64,000 nucleotides of DNA from Bacillus aerolatus (GTDB lineage: Bacteria > Bacillota > Bacilli > Bacillales > Domibacillaceae): contig NZ_WEIO01000005.1 of the NCBI RefSeq assembly GCF_009183655.1, forward strand, positions 124,001 through 188,000, read 5' to 3'. The translations under genes were made by a program, and so were the position numbers. Below, piece by piece: positions 1-7,967 of this stretch. Every line of letters starts with the position of its first letter. Within the stretch, counting starts at the first letter, position 1. The notes under the pieces are model-generated. The model did no database searches, was not told the DNA's origin, and saw nothing but the letters and a program-made list of their open reading frames with translations.

Positions 1-935
1 GCTGTACGGTTGATCTGCCCGCCCGCTTCTGTGATCATGCTGTCGAGCAATTCTTTCACAGTCGGGATATGGTCAATCAGTCCGGAAATTTGGCCGCTGT
101 TAATGAAGCCATTTTCCATGTCGCCTTCGATGGCGCCTTTGACGTGTTGTTTTTCCGATGTCCATTCTGCATATTGCTCCAATGTCATGCCTGCTTTTTC
201 CCGCTCGTCCAATGTTCTCGCGTACGGCGTGTTTAAAATTCGTCTGACGCGGCCAACGCTGCGGCCGATGATCATCGTTTCCGTGTCACCCGCTTCAACG
301 AGATTTTGCTTGTACCGCTCGTGAAATGGTGCTTCCTGCGTAGCAATTAACCGCGTACCGATTTGCACACCGCTTGCGCCGAGCATGAGCGCGGCCGCAA
401 GACCATGACCATCGCCTATGCCGCCGGCTGCCAACACCGGGACATTGACGTGCTTCACAATTTGTGGAATAAGCGTAAACGTCGTCAGCTCCAAATTGGA
501 ATTGATGCCGGCTGCTTCAAATCCTTCCGCCACGAGAATATCCGCACCGGCCGCTTCTGCTTTTTGCGCATGCTTCACAGAAGCGACCAGCGCAATAACA
601 GTGATGCCATGCTCATGAAGCACCGGAATGAGCGGCGCCGGATTGCCGGCTGAAAGAGAAACGACCGGAATGTTATGTTTAATGACGAGTTCGATTAATT
701 CTTTCGTATACGGCGACACACTAATCGCGATATTCACTGCAAAGTTTTTAGTCGTCCGCTGTTTTGTTTCTAAAATAATTTTTTCTACTTCATCCGGCGT
801 CATCGTGCCGCAGCCGATCGTGCCGAGACCGCCCGCTTCTGACACCGCAGCTGTCAGCTGGGCATTGCTGATGTTGCCCATTCCCCCTTGGATGATCGGG
901 TAGTCTATCTGAAGTTTCTCACAAATGTATTTCAT
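1..935 (-). CDS. Nitronate monooxygenase / FabK-like flavoprotein, C-terminus cut by window edge
   Basis: The minus strand is open from an ATG at 935 to the window edge, giving about 311 residues of an FMN-dependent TIM-barrel protein of the nitronate monooxygenase/FabK superfamily. The start reads MKYICEKLQIDYPIIQGGMG, followed by a conserved AGGLGTIG segment, a phosphate-binding AAGGIGDG loop near residue 170 and GASGVQIGTR. A strong AGGAGG ribosome site lies at about 941-948. Family members are around 315-320 residues, so only a few C-terminal residues are missing. The GGHxG histidine segment typical of many nitronate monooxygenases and FabK appears as GFEAAGINS, so the true substrate is uncertain. 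Its neighbours do not reveal a pathway; it is transcribed away from the gamma carbonic anhydrase gene. Confidence 0.85.
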   Translation of the reverse strand, partial: MKYICEKLQIDYPIIQGGMGNISNAQLTAAVSEAGGLGTIGCGTMTPDEVEKIILETKQRTTKNFAVNIAISVSPYTKELIELVIKHNIPVVSLSAGNPAPLIPVLHEHGITVIALVASVKHAQKAEAAGADILVAEGFEAAGINSNLELTTFTLIPQIVKHVNVPVLAAGGIGDGHGLAAALMLGASGVQIGTRLIATQEAPFHERYKQNLVEAGDTETMIIGRSVGRVRRILNTPYARTLDEREKAGMTLEQYAEWTSEKQHVKGAIEGDMENGFINSGQISGLIDHIPTVKELLDSMITEAGGQINRT

Positions 936-1015
936 GATTTCTCCTCCTCTTAATAAGAATGTTATAATAAATGAAAAAGAAAAACAATTGCGTTAATTTT
1001 AATGGAGGGGAAGAA

Positions 1016-1546
1016 ATGATTGTCAATTACAAAGGAAAAAAAGCACAGTTGGATTCATCCGTTTTTGTTGCACCGAGCGCCCAATTAATTGGCGATGTAC
1101 ACGTCGGGGAAGAATCAACAATTTGGTTTAACGCCGTGCTTCGGGGAGATGAAGGCCCGATTACGATCGGGAAAAGATGCAGCATTCAAGACAACTCGAC
1201 GATCCACTTATATGAAGGCGCACCCGTTGTCGTTGAAGATGAAGTCACCGTCGGGCACAACGTTATTTTGCACGGCTGCAAAGTCGGCAGACGCTCAATT
1301 ATCGGCATGGGCTCGACGATTCTCGATCATGCGGAGATCGGAGAAGAATGCATCATCGGCGCCAACACATTAATTCCAAACGGCAAAAAAGTCCCGCCCC
1401 GCTCGCTCGTCGTCGGCTCGCCGGGAAAAGTCGTCCGCGAATTAACTGAAAAAGACTTGGAACTCATTCAACTGTCCATTGATTCTTACGTTCAAAAAGG
1501 ATACGAATTCCGCGAAATTTTCGCCGATGAAAACAACTATAAATAA
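1016..1546 (+). CDS. Gamma-class carbonic anhydrase-like hexapeptide-repeat protein
   Basis: This encodes 176 residues of left-handed beta-helix hexapeptide repeats (for example VFVAPSAQLIGDV and STIWFNAVLRGDEG) of the YrdA/YtoA/CaiE gamma carbonic anhydrase family. The zinc-binding histidines typical of the family are visible in the segments around IHLYEG, VGHNVILHG and LDHAEIG. The start is set at ATG 1016, preceded by GGAGGGG at 1004-1010; an in-frame ATG at 971 would add 15 non-family residues upstream of that ribosome site. It appears monocistronic and ends in a strong hairpin. Many homologues have no proven carbonic anhydrase activity, so the fold is certain and the activity is inferred. 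Confidence 0.9.
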   Translation: MIVNYKGKKAQLDSSVFVAPSAQLIGDVHVGEESTIWFNAVLRGDEGPITIGKRCSIQDNSTIHLYEGAPVVVEDEVTVGHNVILHGCKVGRRSIIGMGSTILDHAEIGEECIIGANTLIPNGKKVPPRSLVVGSPGKVVRELTEKDLELIQLSIDSYVQKGYEFREIFADENNYK

Positions 1547-1553
1547 AATAAAC

Positions 1554-1588
1554 AGAGGCTGCCCGACTTTTGGGCAGCCTCTTTCGTT
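1554..1588. terminator. Bidirectional intrinsic terminator between the gamma-CA gene and paaX
   Basis: An inverted repeat AGAGGCTGCCC / GGGCAGCCTCT (1554-1564 and 1571-1581) with a 6-nt loop is followed by CTTTCGTTT on the plus strand and by a T-rich stretch on the minus strand. It lies between two convergent genes and probably serves both. Confidence 0.8.
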
Positions 1589-1640
1589 TACTGGCCAGTA
1601 AACCAGATTTACGAGCCGAACACCCTTTTTACGGGGCAGC
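1587..1640. repeat. Short 21-bp-periodic repeat with TTTAC core
   Basis: TTTACTGG (1587), TTTACGAG (1608) and TTTACGGG (1628) occur at spacings of 21 and 20 bp between the terminator and the paaX stop codon. The intervening bases differ. This resembles the more regular 21-bp arrays at 19.05, 28.94, 40.06 and 56.08 kb but uses another core. Confidence 0.4.
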
Positions 1641-1653
1641 CTTTTGTAGTTCT

Positions 1654-2532
1654 CTAGTTAATAATCAGCGGATGATCCGCCGCGTCATATGATTTGTCTT
1701 TGCGGCGCATGTCGTTGTCTTCGCGGAATACTTCTTCAAAGAACTGGCTCGCCGGTTCAGCGAGCAGCTTGTAATACTGTTCGAACAAGAGCGCCGCATG
1801 GTTGCCGTTCCACATATCCGGCAGCAGTTCTTTCGGCAGGCCAGGATCAGTAAAGAGAAACTTGCGGTATTCATGAACGAGGTTCGTCCGTTCGACGAAG
1901 CACTCGGCGTCGGTCATTTGTCCGCTTGCCATCGTGCTTTGATGAACGATGTATTTCTTGCTGTAGATAGAAATAAACTCTTCATATTTCCCTTCGATTT
2001 CTTCGAGCGGCCAGCTTTTTTCGACGAGCGTTTTGTCAGCTTTCGGGCCTGTGTATTCCGCCAAGAAATAATCGACGTATGAACTGATATCATATCTTTC
2101 AACGAGCAGTCTGACTTCTTTTGCAAGATCGTTCGGTGTAATCCAGCAGCCGTTTGAAAAGCTGCCGAAGCCGCTCCATAAAAGTTCTTTACGCAGTTCA
2201 TCACGAATTTGCCGTTTTTCTTCGGGGATCGCATACATGAGCATACGCCATTTGCCGTCCCATTCGTGCGGCATTAATTTAAAAATCCGGCGGGCCGCTT
2301 CTTCCATACGCACCTCTCCGCGCGGGGTCAAGAAATAATAGCTTTTATTCCCCTTTTTTTCGGACTGAATCCATCCTTGCTTTACCATTCTGGAAACGGC
2401 CACGCGCACCGACTGCTCGTTGTGGCCAAATTCCTTTAATAACCGGATTAAGCTGCCGATCCAAATTTTGTTGCCGTAATGGCGAATATAATCGCCGTAA
2501 ATCGTAAAGATCATTGATTGTGTGTTCGCCAT
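1654..2532 (-). CDS. paaX: PaaX-family transcriptional repressor of phenylacetate catabolism
   Basis: 292 residues. The N-terminal ~90 residues form a winged helix (MIFTIYGDYIRHYGNKIW onward, with VRVAVSRMVKQGWI as the recognition region), followed by the PaaX central and C-terminal domains (MPHEWDGKWRMLMYAIPEE, then YEEFISIYSKKY). PaaX repressors bind DNA until phenylacetyl-CoA, the first pathway intermediate, releases them. It is the last gene of the large paa unit and also has its own promoter, so it is probably autoregulated. A common upstream element, ATAACG, occurs at the three main paa promoters and at this one. There is no TetR-type PaaR gene in the window, so PaaX is the likely sole dedicated regulator. 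Confidence 0.93.
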   Translation of the reverse strand: MANTQSMIFTIYGDYIRHYGNKIWIGSLIRLLKEFGHNEQSVRVAVSRMVKQGWIQSEKKGNKSYYFLTPRGEVRMEEAARRIFKLMPHEWDGKWRMLMYAIPEEKRQIRDELRKELLWSGFGSFSNGCWITPNDLAKEVRLLVERYDISSYVDYFLAEYTGPKADKTLVEKSWPLEEIEGKYEEFISIYSKKYIVHQSTMASGQMTDAECFVERTNLVHEYRKFLFTDPGLPKELLPDMWNGNHAALLFEQYYKLLAEPASQFFEEVFREDNDMRRKDKSYDAADHPLIIN

Positions 2533-2592
2533 TTCTTCCCACTCTTTCTCTGTTCGTTCTTTATCTGTCTATCACGTACTTTCTCTTCTTTT

Positions 2593-2621
2593 ATTATAAC
2601 GTTAGATTGGAAAAAGCAAAC
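2593..2621 (-). promoter_or_regulatory. Internal paaX promoter with overlapping candidate PaaX site
   Basis: On the minus strand a perfect TATAAT (2598-2593) is preceded at 16-17 bp by TTTGCT/GTTTGC (2615-2621). The 9-mer TTATAACGT (plus strand 2594-2602) overlaps the -10 box and recurs exactly at the paaA promoter (11784-11792). It lies just after the stop codon of the preceding crotonase gene, so paaX can be transcribed alone. Confidence 0.6.
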
Positions 2622-3398
2622 TTATTTTCCTGAAAACTGCGGACTTCTTTTTTCACTGAATGCTTGCAGCGCCTCTAAGCGGTCTTCTGTCGGGATCGTT
2701 AATTCGTACGCTTTTGACTCAATCGCAAGCCCCGTCTGCATGTCCGTGTTCATCCCTTGCGTAATCGCGTATTTTGCTTGTTTAATAGCAACCGGGCCGT
2801 TTTTCATAATGTCAGCCGCAAGCTGTTCACAAGCAGAAAGGAGCTCTTCCTGCTTCACTACCTTCAAGACAACGCCAAGCTCCTGTCCTTCTTCCGCCGT
2901 GAATTTCTTCGCTGTGAAAATCAATTCCTTCGCCTTCATTTCACCGACTAACCGCGGCAAACGCTGCGTGCCGCCAGCGCCTGGAATGATCGCCCAGCTC
3001 GTTTCAGTCAGCCCCATTTTCACACCTTCTGCGGCAATTGGAAAGTCGCAGGCAATCATCAGTTCGAATCCGCCGCCAAGCGCATAGCCATTTACTGCGG
3101 CAATCGTCGGCTGTGGCAATGCGGCAATGCTGTTGAACACGTCTCTAATCGCTTTTACATTTCGTCTTACTTCTGTTTCCGTCAGCGTCTTCCGTTCTTT
3201 TAAATCGGCGCCGGCGCTGAAAGCTTTCTCGCCTGCTCCAGTAAAAATAACGACTTTCACTTCCGGATCCAGTGAAATCGCATCGGTTACTTCCTGCAGC
3301 TGCTTCAGTGTATCGTAATTAAAACAGTTTAACGCTTCCTTACGGTTGATTGTAACATAAGCAATATTGTTTTCTTTCGTATACAAAACAGTGGACAT
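2622..3398 (-). CDS. Enoyl-CoA hydratase/isomerase (third crotonase of the paa cluster)
   Basis: 258-residue crotonase with the substrate-binding segment AFSAGADLKER, the oxyanion-hole region ALGGGFELMIACD and the catalytic-glutamate region ending in IPGAGGTQRLPRL. These fit a true hydratase. It probably hydrates unsaturated CoA intermediates in the lower beta-oxidation-like half of phenylacetate breakdown or takes the missing ring-hydrolase role. It is separated from the thiolase gene by a long hairpin (3423-3487), unlike the tight packing upstream, so its expression may be reduced relative to the earlier genes. AAAGGAGAG supports ATG 3398. Its exact position in the pathway cannot be told from sequence. 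Confidence 0.88.
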   Translation of the reverse strand: MSTVLYTKENNIAYVTINRKEALNCFNYDTLKQLQEVTDAISLDPEVKVVIFTGAGEKAFSAGADLKERKTLTETEVRRNVKAIRDVFNSIAALPQPTIAAVNGYALGGGFELMIACDFPIAAEGVKMGLTETSWAIIPGAGGTQRLPRLVGEMKAKELIFTAKKFTAEEGQELGVVLKVVKQEELLSACEQLAADIMKNGPVAIKQAKYAITQGMNTDMQTGLAIESKAYELTIPTEDRLEALQAFSEKRSPQFSGK

Positions 3399-3422
3399 GA
3401 TTCTCTCTCCTTTTATGGCAAA

Positions 3423-3487
3423 AGGCTGTCCAACACTTGCCGCTGCTCTTCCTCGGAAAAGAGCGCTGGCGCCTGAAGGACAGCCTG
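3423..3487 (-). terminator. Intra-operon hairpin between thiolase and crotonase genes
   Basis: AGGCTGTCC (3423-3431) pairs with GGACAGCCT (3478-3486), and GCTCTTCC/GGAAAAGAGC pairs inside. On the minus strand the stem is followed by TTTT. It lies between the thiolase stop and the ribosome site of the next gene, where it may partly terminate or act as a processing or stability element. Confidence 0.55.
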
Positions 3488-3497
3488 TTTTAAATAA

Positions 3498-4703
3498 TTA
3501 TTCGTTTACATTTTCAATAATAGCCGCAATTCCTTGGCCGACGCCGATACACATCGTCGCCAAACCGTATTTCTCATCGCGCTTTTTCATTTCATAAAGA
3601 AGCGTCGTTAAAATACGGGCACCGCTTGCTCCTAGCGGGTGGCCGAAAGCAATCGCTCCGCCGTTGACGTTTACTTTTGCCTGATCAAGCTCCAGTTGGC
3701 GCATGCACTCAAGCGCCTGGGAAGCGAACGCTTCATTTAATTCAACGAGGCCAAGATCCTCTGTTGTAAGGTTGGCGCGTTCCATTGCTTTTCTTGAAGC
3801 GTAAATCGGTCCAAGTCCCATAACGGCAGGTTCAAGCCCCGCTGTTGCACCCGTTACATATTTCGCTAATGGTTTTAAGTTTAATTCTTTCGCTTTTTCG
3901 GCACTCATCAGAAGCAATGCTGAAGCACCATCGTTTACGCCGGATGCGTTACCGGCTGTTACTGTGCCGCCTTCAAACAGCGGTTTCAGTTTGCCGAGCT
4001 TCTCAAGAGTCGTATCCGGACGTGGATGTTCATCTTGGTCAACGACGATTTCATTGCCTTTCCGGTCTTTGTATACAACTGGAACGATTTCATCCGCAAA
4101 GCGGTTTTCTTCCATTGCTTTTTTCGCGCGCTGCTGGCTTTCAAAAGCAAATTGATCTTGGTCTTCACGGGAGACGTTATGACGCTGGGCAACGTTTTCT
4201 GCTGTTTGCGGCATAGAATCTACGCCGTACATTTCTTTCAGCTTTTTATTCGTAAAGCGCCAGCCGATTGTTGTATCTTGCAGTTCCATGTTGCCGCGCG
4301 GGAAATCTTTATCAGGCTTGGCCATAACGAGCGGCGCACGTGTCATGCTTTCTGTTCCGCCCGCGATAAAGATATCTCCTTCGCCGACAGCAATCGCTCT
4401 TGCCGCGTACATCACTGCATCGAGGCCGGAACCGCACAGACGGTTAATCGTCGTGCCTGCGACTTCAACAGGAAGGCCTGCGAGCAGCCCGGACATTCTC
4501 GCTACGTTACGGTTGTCTTCGCCCGCTTGGTTCGCGTTGCCGAATATTACTTCTTCAATTTTTTCTGCCGGAAGATTCGGATTTCTTTCGACGAGTGCTT
4601 TAATGACAACTGCGCCAAGATCATCCGGACGTACGTCTTTTAATGCTCCTTTATATCTGCCAATAGGTGTGCGGACAGCATCTACAATGACTACTTCTCT
4701 CAT
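3498..4703 (-). CDS. paaJ: Acetyl-CoA acyltransferase (thiolase), PaaJ-type
   Basis: 401 residues, normal thiolase length. The nucleophilic Cys90 lies in NRLCGSGLDAV, His355 in GGAIAFGHPLGASGAR and the second Cys385 in TMCIGVGQG. In the phenylacetate pathway PaaJ cleaves 3-oxo-5,6-dehydrosuberyl-CoA and 3-oxoadipyl-CoA to acetyl-CoA and succinyl-CoA. Its 5' end overlaps the stop of the 3-hydroxyacyl-CoA dehydrogenase gene by 4 bp, so the two are translationally coupled. FadA-type specificity for fatty acids cannot be excluded from sequence, but the operon context favours PaaJ. Confidence 0.9.
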   Translation of the reverse strand: MREVVIVDAVRTPIGRYKGALKDVRPDDLGAVVIKALVERNPNLPAEKIEEVIFGNANQAGEDNRNVARMSGLLAGLPVEVAGTTINRLCGSGLDAVMYAARAIAVGEGDIFIAGGTESMTRAPLVMAKPDKDFPRGNMELQDTTIGWRFTNKKLKEMYGVDSMPQTAENVAQRHNVSREDQDQFAFESQQRAKKAMEENRFADEIVPVVYKDRKGNEIVVDQDEHPRPDTTLEKLGKLKPLFEGGTVTAGNASGVNDGASALLLMSAEKAKELNLKPLAKYVTGATAGLEPAVMGLGPIYASRKAMERANLTTEDLGLVELNEAFASQALECMRQLELDQAKVNVNGGAIAFGHPLGASGARILTTLLYEMKKRDEKYGLATMCIGVGQGIAAIIENVNE

Positions 4704-5572
4704 TTTTTAATCAACTCGTCTTTCTTCGTATAGTCATACACACCTTTGCCGCTTTTACGTCCAAGCCGTCCTGCTTTAACATATTGTTCAAGAAGCGGGG
4801 CCGGGCGGTATTTCTCCCCAAGCTTTTCGTGCAAATATTTTAAGTTGTTCAACCGGGCGTCAAGACCAACAAGGTCGACAAGTTCAAATGGTCCCATCGG
4901 ATAATTTAAGCCGAGCTTGATGGCTTTATCAATTTCTTCCGGTGTGCCAAGACCCTCTTGCAGCATGTAGAACGCTTCGTTGCCGACAAGTGCACTGATC
5001 CGGCTCGTGACGAATCCAGGGAATTCATTGATGACAACTGTTTCTTTGCCCATTTTAATAGCGACTTCTCTAATGATTTCAGCTGTTTCATCGCTCGTTT
5101 CCAAGCCGCGGATAATTTCGACGAGAGGCATTTTATGTACCGGATTGAAAAAATGCATCGCGATTGTTTTTTCCGGGCGCTTCGCAAACGAAGCAATTTC
5201 TGTTGGACTCATCGTGGATGTATTTGTCGCAAAGAAGCACTCTTCTGACGCATGCTCTTCAATCGTCTCAAATACTTGTTTTTTAATAGCTGCTTTTTCA
5301 GGAACGGCTTCAATAATTAAATCAGCGGCACCTGCTGCTTTTGCGAGATCGCTTTCATAATTTAAATTCGCGCGTGCTTTTTCAGCTGCTTCTGCTGAAA
5401 TTTTGCCGCGTGAAAGGCCTTTTTCAAAGATAACGTCAATCTCTTGCTTTGCATTTTGCAAAGCGGATTCGTTGATGTCCACTACTGTCACTGAATATCC
5501 GCCGACTGCTCCGACGTAGGCAATGCCTCTGCCCATAACTCCGGAACCGACGACCACAATGCGGTTGATCAT
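4700..5572 (-). CDS. paaH: 3-hydroxyacyl-CoA dehydrogenase, PaaH-type
   Basis: 290 residues with the NAD-binding Rossmann motif VVGSGVMGRGIA at the N-terminus and the 3-hydroxyacyl-CoA dehydrogenase signature region MHFFNPVHKMPLVEII, followed by the C-terminal all-helical domain (PGFVTSRISALVGNEA). It oxidises 3-hydroxyadipyl-CoA to 3-oxoadipyl-CoA with NAD+ in the paa pathway. The length matches the short monofunctional FadB2/PaaH form. It lies between the aldehyde dehydrogenase and the thiolase gene and overlaps the latter by 4 bp. Confidence 0.92.
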   Translation of the reverse strand: MINRIVVVGSGVMGRGIAYVGAVGGYSVTVVDINESALQNAKQEIDVIFEKGLSRGKISAEAAEKARANLNYESDLAKAAGAADLIIEAVPEKAAIKKQVFETIEEHASEECFFATNTSTMSPTEIASFAKRPEKTIAMHFFNPVHKMPLVEIIRGLETSDETAEIIREVAIKMGKETVVINEFPGFVTSRISALVGNEAFYMLQEGLGTPEEIDKAIKLGLNYPMGPFELVDLVGLDARLNNLKYLHEKLGEKYRPAPLLEQYVKAGRLGRKSGKGVYDYTKKDELIKK

Positions 5573-5647
5573 ATGGATTCTCCCCCTTATGCGTGTAATG
5601 AAGACGGACAGATGGCTTCATGCCGTCTGTCCGTACTCATTTGTCAA

Positions 5648-7165
5648 TTAAAGTCCGAATGGATTGATCGGACGGCTGCCGTAGTAAGACAGGATGCTCT
5701 TCGTTTCTGTGTAAAGATCAAGTGTTTCAATGCACAGCTCACGGCCGAATCCGGATTGTTTGTATCCGCCGAATGGTGTGCCCGGGAATGCCGAGAATGG
5801 GCAGTTGACCATGACGATACCTGCTTGAATTTGGTTCGCTACACGAGTTGCGCGCGCGCCGTCTTTTGACCAGACAGCAGAACCGAGACCAAATTCTGTA
5901 TCATTAGCGAGTCTGATCGCTTCTTTTTCATCTTTAAATTTCATGATGACAACAACTGGCCCAAAGATTTCTTCTTTGACAACCGTCATGTCATGGTTGA
6001 CGTTAGCAATGACAGTTGGCTCATACCAGAAACCATTTTCATGGCCTTCAGGCTTCACTTGTTTACCGCCGGCAAGAATTTCAGCGCCTTCTTTAATGGC
6101 AGATTGAACGTAGCCGTCGACAGTATCAAGCTGGCCTTGGTCAATGATCGCACCAACGTGTGTTTCTTTATCGAATGGATTGCCAAGCTTCAATTTTTTC
6201 GTTTTTTCAACAAATTTGCTGACGAACTCGTCATAAATGTCTTCATGAACGTACAGACGTGAACGTGCTTCACAAGATTGTCCTGTGTTGTAGAAAATAC
6301 CGAATAGAGATCCATCTACTGCTGCATCGATATCTGCATCTTCAAATACGAGGTTAGGAGATTTGCCTCCAAGCTCAAGTGTCACACGTTTTAATGTTTG
6401 GGATGCTTTAGCCATGATATCTTTACCGATTGGCGTAGAACCTGTGAATGCTACTTTATCTACTTTCGGATGTTCAACTAAATAGTTCCCAACTTCTGAA
6501 CCTGAACCAGGAATGATATTGACCACTCCGGCAGGAACGCCAGCTTCAAGACAGATTTCACCAAGAACAATGGCTGTAAGTGGTGTGACAGAAGCAGGTT
6601 TTACAATGACAGAACAGCCAACAACAATGGCCGGTGCTATTTTCCAAGCAGCCATCATTAACGGATAGTTCCATGGAATGATTTGCGCACATACACCAAC
6701 TGGCTCTTTTTCTGTGTAGTTATGGAATTGGCCTGGTACATTATTTACTACTCCGCGGTGGCCAACGACCGCACCAGCGTAAAATTCAAAGTCTTCGATC
6801 GCTTGTGTAATTTGTCCTTGTGCTGCATGAAGAGATTTACCTGTATCGAGAATTTCTAATTCGACAAGCTCATTGAAACGAGAGCGCATGATGGCAGCAA
6901 TTTTGTTTAACACTTGCGCACGGCGGCCGACCGGGTACTTTTTCCATTTGCCGTTGTCAAATGCGTCGCGTGCTGCTGCGATGGCGCTTTCTGTATCTTC
7001 TTTTGACGCTTTTGCTACTTCAGCTACTAGTTCTCCAGTTGCTGGATTGTACGTTTTAATTGTTGCGCCATTGCTGCTTTTTACTTTTTCACCGTTAATA
7101 ATTAAATGATAAAAGTCGCGCTTGATCGCTTCTTGTTGAGTTTTCGTTTCTTGAGTTGTTGACAT
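5648..7165 (-). CDS. Aldehyde dehydrogenase (PaaZ dehydrogenase-domain equivalent)
   Basis: 505 residues from ATG 7165; a GTG nine bases upstream abuts the ribosome site and is less likely. NAD(P)-dependent aldehyde dehydrogenase with IIPWNYPLMM, the FTGSTPIG cofactor loop, catalytic Glu264 in LELGGKSP and catalytic Cys298 in NTGQSCEARS. In E. coli, PaaZ fuses an aldehyde dehydrogenase to a MaoC-like hydratase that opens the oxepin-CoA ring. Here there is no MaoC/hydratase extension and no separate MaoC gene nearby. The enzyme may oxidise the ring-cleavage semialdehyde, with hydrolysis done by one of the three crotonases or by a gene elsewhere. Phenylacetaldehyde dehydrogenase activity feeding phenylacetate into the pathway is the main alternative. 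Confidence 0.88.
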   Translation of the reverse strand: MSTTQETKTQQEAIKRDFYHLIINGEKVKSSNGATIKTYNPATGELVAEVAKASKEDTESAIAAARDAFDNGKWKKYPVGRRAQVLNKIAAIMRSRFNELVELEILDTGKSLHAAQGQITQAIEDFEFYAGAVVGHRGVVNNVPGQFHNYTEKEPVGVCAQIIPWNYPLMMAAWKIAPAIVVGCSVIVKPASVTPLTAIVLGEICLEAGVPAGVVNIIPGSGSEVGNYLVEHPKVDKVAFTGSTPIGKDIMAKASQTLKRVTLELGGKSPNLVFEDADIDAAVDGSLFGIFYNTGQSCEARSRLYVHEDIYDEFVSKFVEKTKKLKLGNPFDKETHVGAIIDQGQLDTVDGYVQSAIKEGAEILAGGKQVKPEGHENGFWYEPTVIANVNHDMTVVKEEIFGPVVVIMKFKDEKEAIRLANDTEFGLGSAVWSKDGARATRVANQIQAGIVMVNCPFSAFPGTPFGGYKQSGFGRELCIETLDLYTETKSILSYYGSRPINPFGL

Positions 7166-7179
7166 TTTTTCCACTCCCT

Positions 7180-7953
7180 TTATTTTCCTGAGAAAACAGG
7201 TTTTCTTTTTTGCATAAAAGCTTCGACGCCTTCGCGGTGATCAGCTGTTAATCCAGCCGTCCGCTGGCCTTGTGCTTCTAGTTCAAGGTAGTCTTCAAAA
7301 GAAAGCACTGAAGCGGCTTTTAATGATCTTTTAATTAAACCGATAGCTTTCGTTGGCATAACAGCCAGACGAGCCGCAAATGTACTCACTTCTTCTTCGA
7401 ATGTTTCTGCCGGAATCATCCGGTTAGCAAGGCCGATGTCGACTGCTTCAGCAGCCGGCACTTTTTCTCCTAAGATAGATAGTTCCGCTGCTTTTGCCTG
7501 GCCGACGAGCTGCGCGAGAAAGTAGAGATTGCCAGAGTCCGGAATCAATCCAACATGGACGAAGGCGTTTACAAAACTAGCTTTCTCTGAAACGAGCCTG
7601 AAGTCACAAGCAAGCGCGAGGCTGAACCCTGCACCAGCGGCTACTCCATTGACTGCTGCGACAATCGGTTTTTCACATTGTCTAATTTGTTTGACCATCG
7701 GCCCGTAATGGTCTCTTAGCACTTGGCCGTGATCCATGTTTTCATCGACTTCTGACAAATCCTGGCCGGAACAAAACGCCCGTCCTTCGCCGATCATGAC
7801 GATACAGCGAACTTCGTCGTCGGCTGAAGCAGCTTTCACCGCATCTTTAATTTCACGGTTCATTTGCGCGACGAACGCATTTAGTTTATCAGGTCTGTTT
7901 AAATAGAGCCAGGCGACTCCGTCTTTAACGTCATAGCGAATCGTTTCAAACAT
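7180..7953 (-). CDS. paaG: 2-(1,2-epoxy-1,2-dihydrophenyl)acetyl-CoA isomerase, PaaG
   Basis: 257-residue crotonase-fold protein. The GRAFCSGQDLSEV segment and the GLIPDSGNLYFLAQLVG segment, with Asp in place of the usual catalytic Gly/Glu pattern, are typical of PaaG. PaaG converts the ring epoxide to the seven-membered oxepin-CoA. It is followed after a short gap by the aldehyde dehydrogenase gene and preceded by a paaF-like gene, matching the order of chemical steps. The assignment rests on motif similarity and context. Confidence 0.9.
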   Translation of the reverse strand: MFETIRYDVKDGVAWLYLNRPDKLNAFVAQMNREIKDAVKAASADDEVRCIVMIGEGRAFCSGQDLSEVDENMDHGQVLRDHYGPMVKQIRQCEKPIVAAVNGVAAGAGFSLALACDFRLVSEKASFVNAFVHVGLIPDSGNLYFLAQLVGQAKAAELSILGEKVPAAEAVDIGLANRMIPAETFEEEVSTFAARLAVMPTKAIGLIKRSLKAASVLSFEDYLELEAQGQRTAGLTADHREGVEAFMQKRKPVFSGK

Positions 7954-7967
7954 TCGACAAAGCCCCC

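Noticed and set aside
971-1015. N-terminal extension of the gamma carbonic anhydrase from ATG 971
   Set aside because: The strong GGAGGGG site lies inside it and family proteins start at the ATG at 1016.
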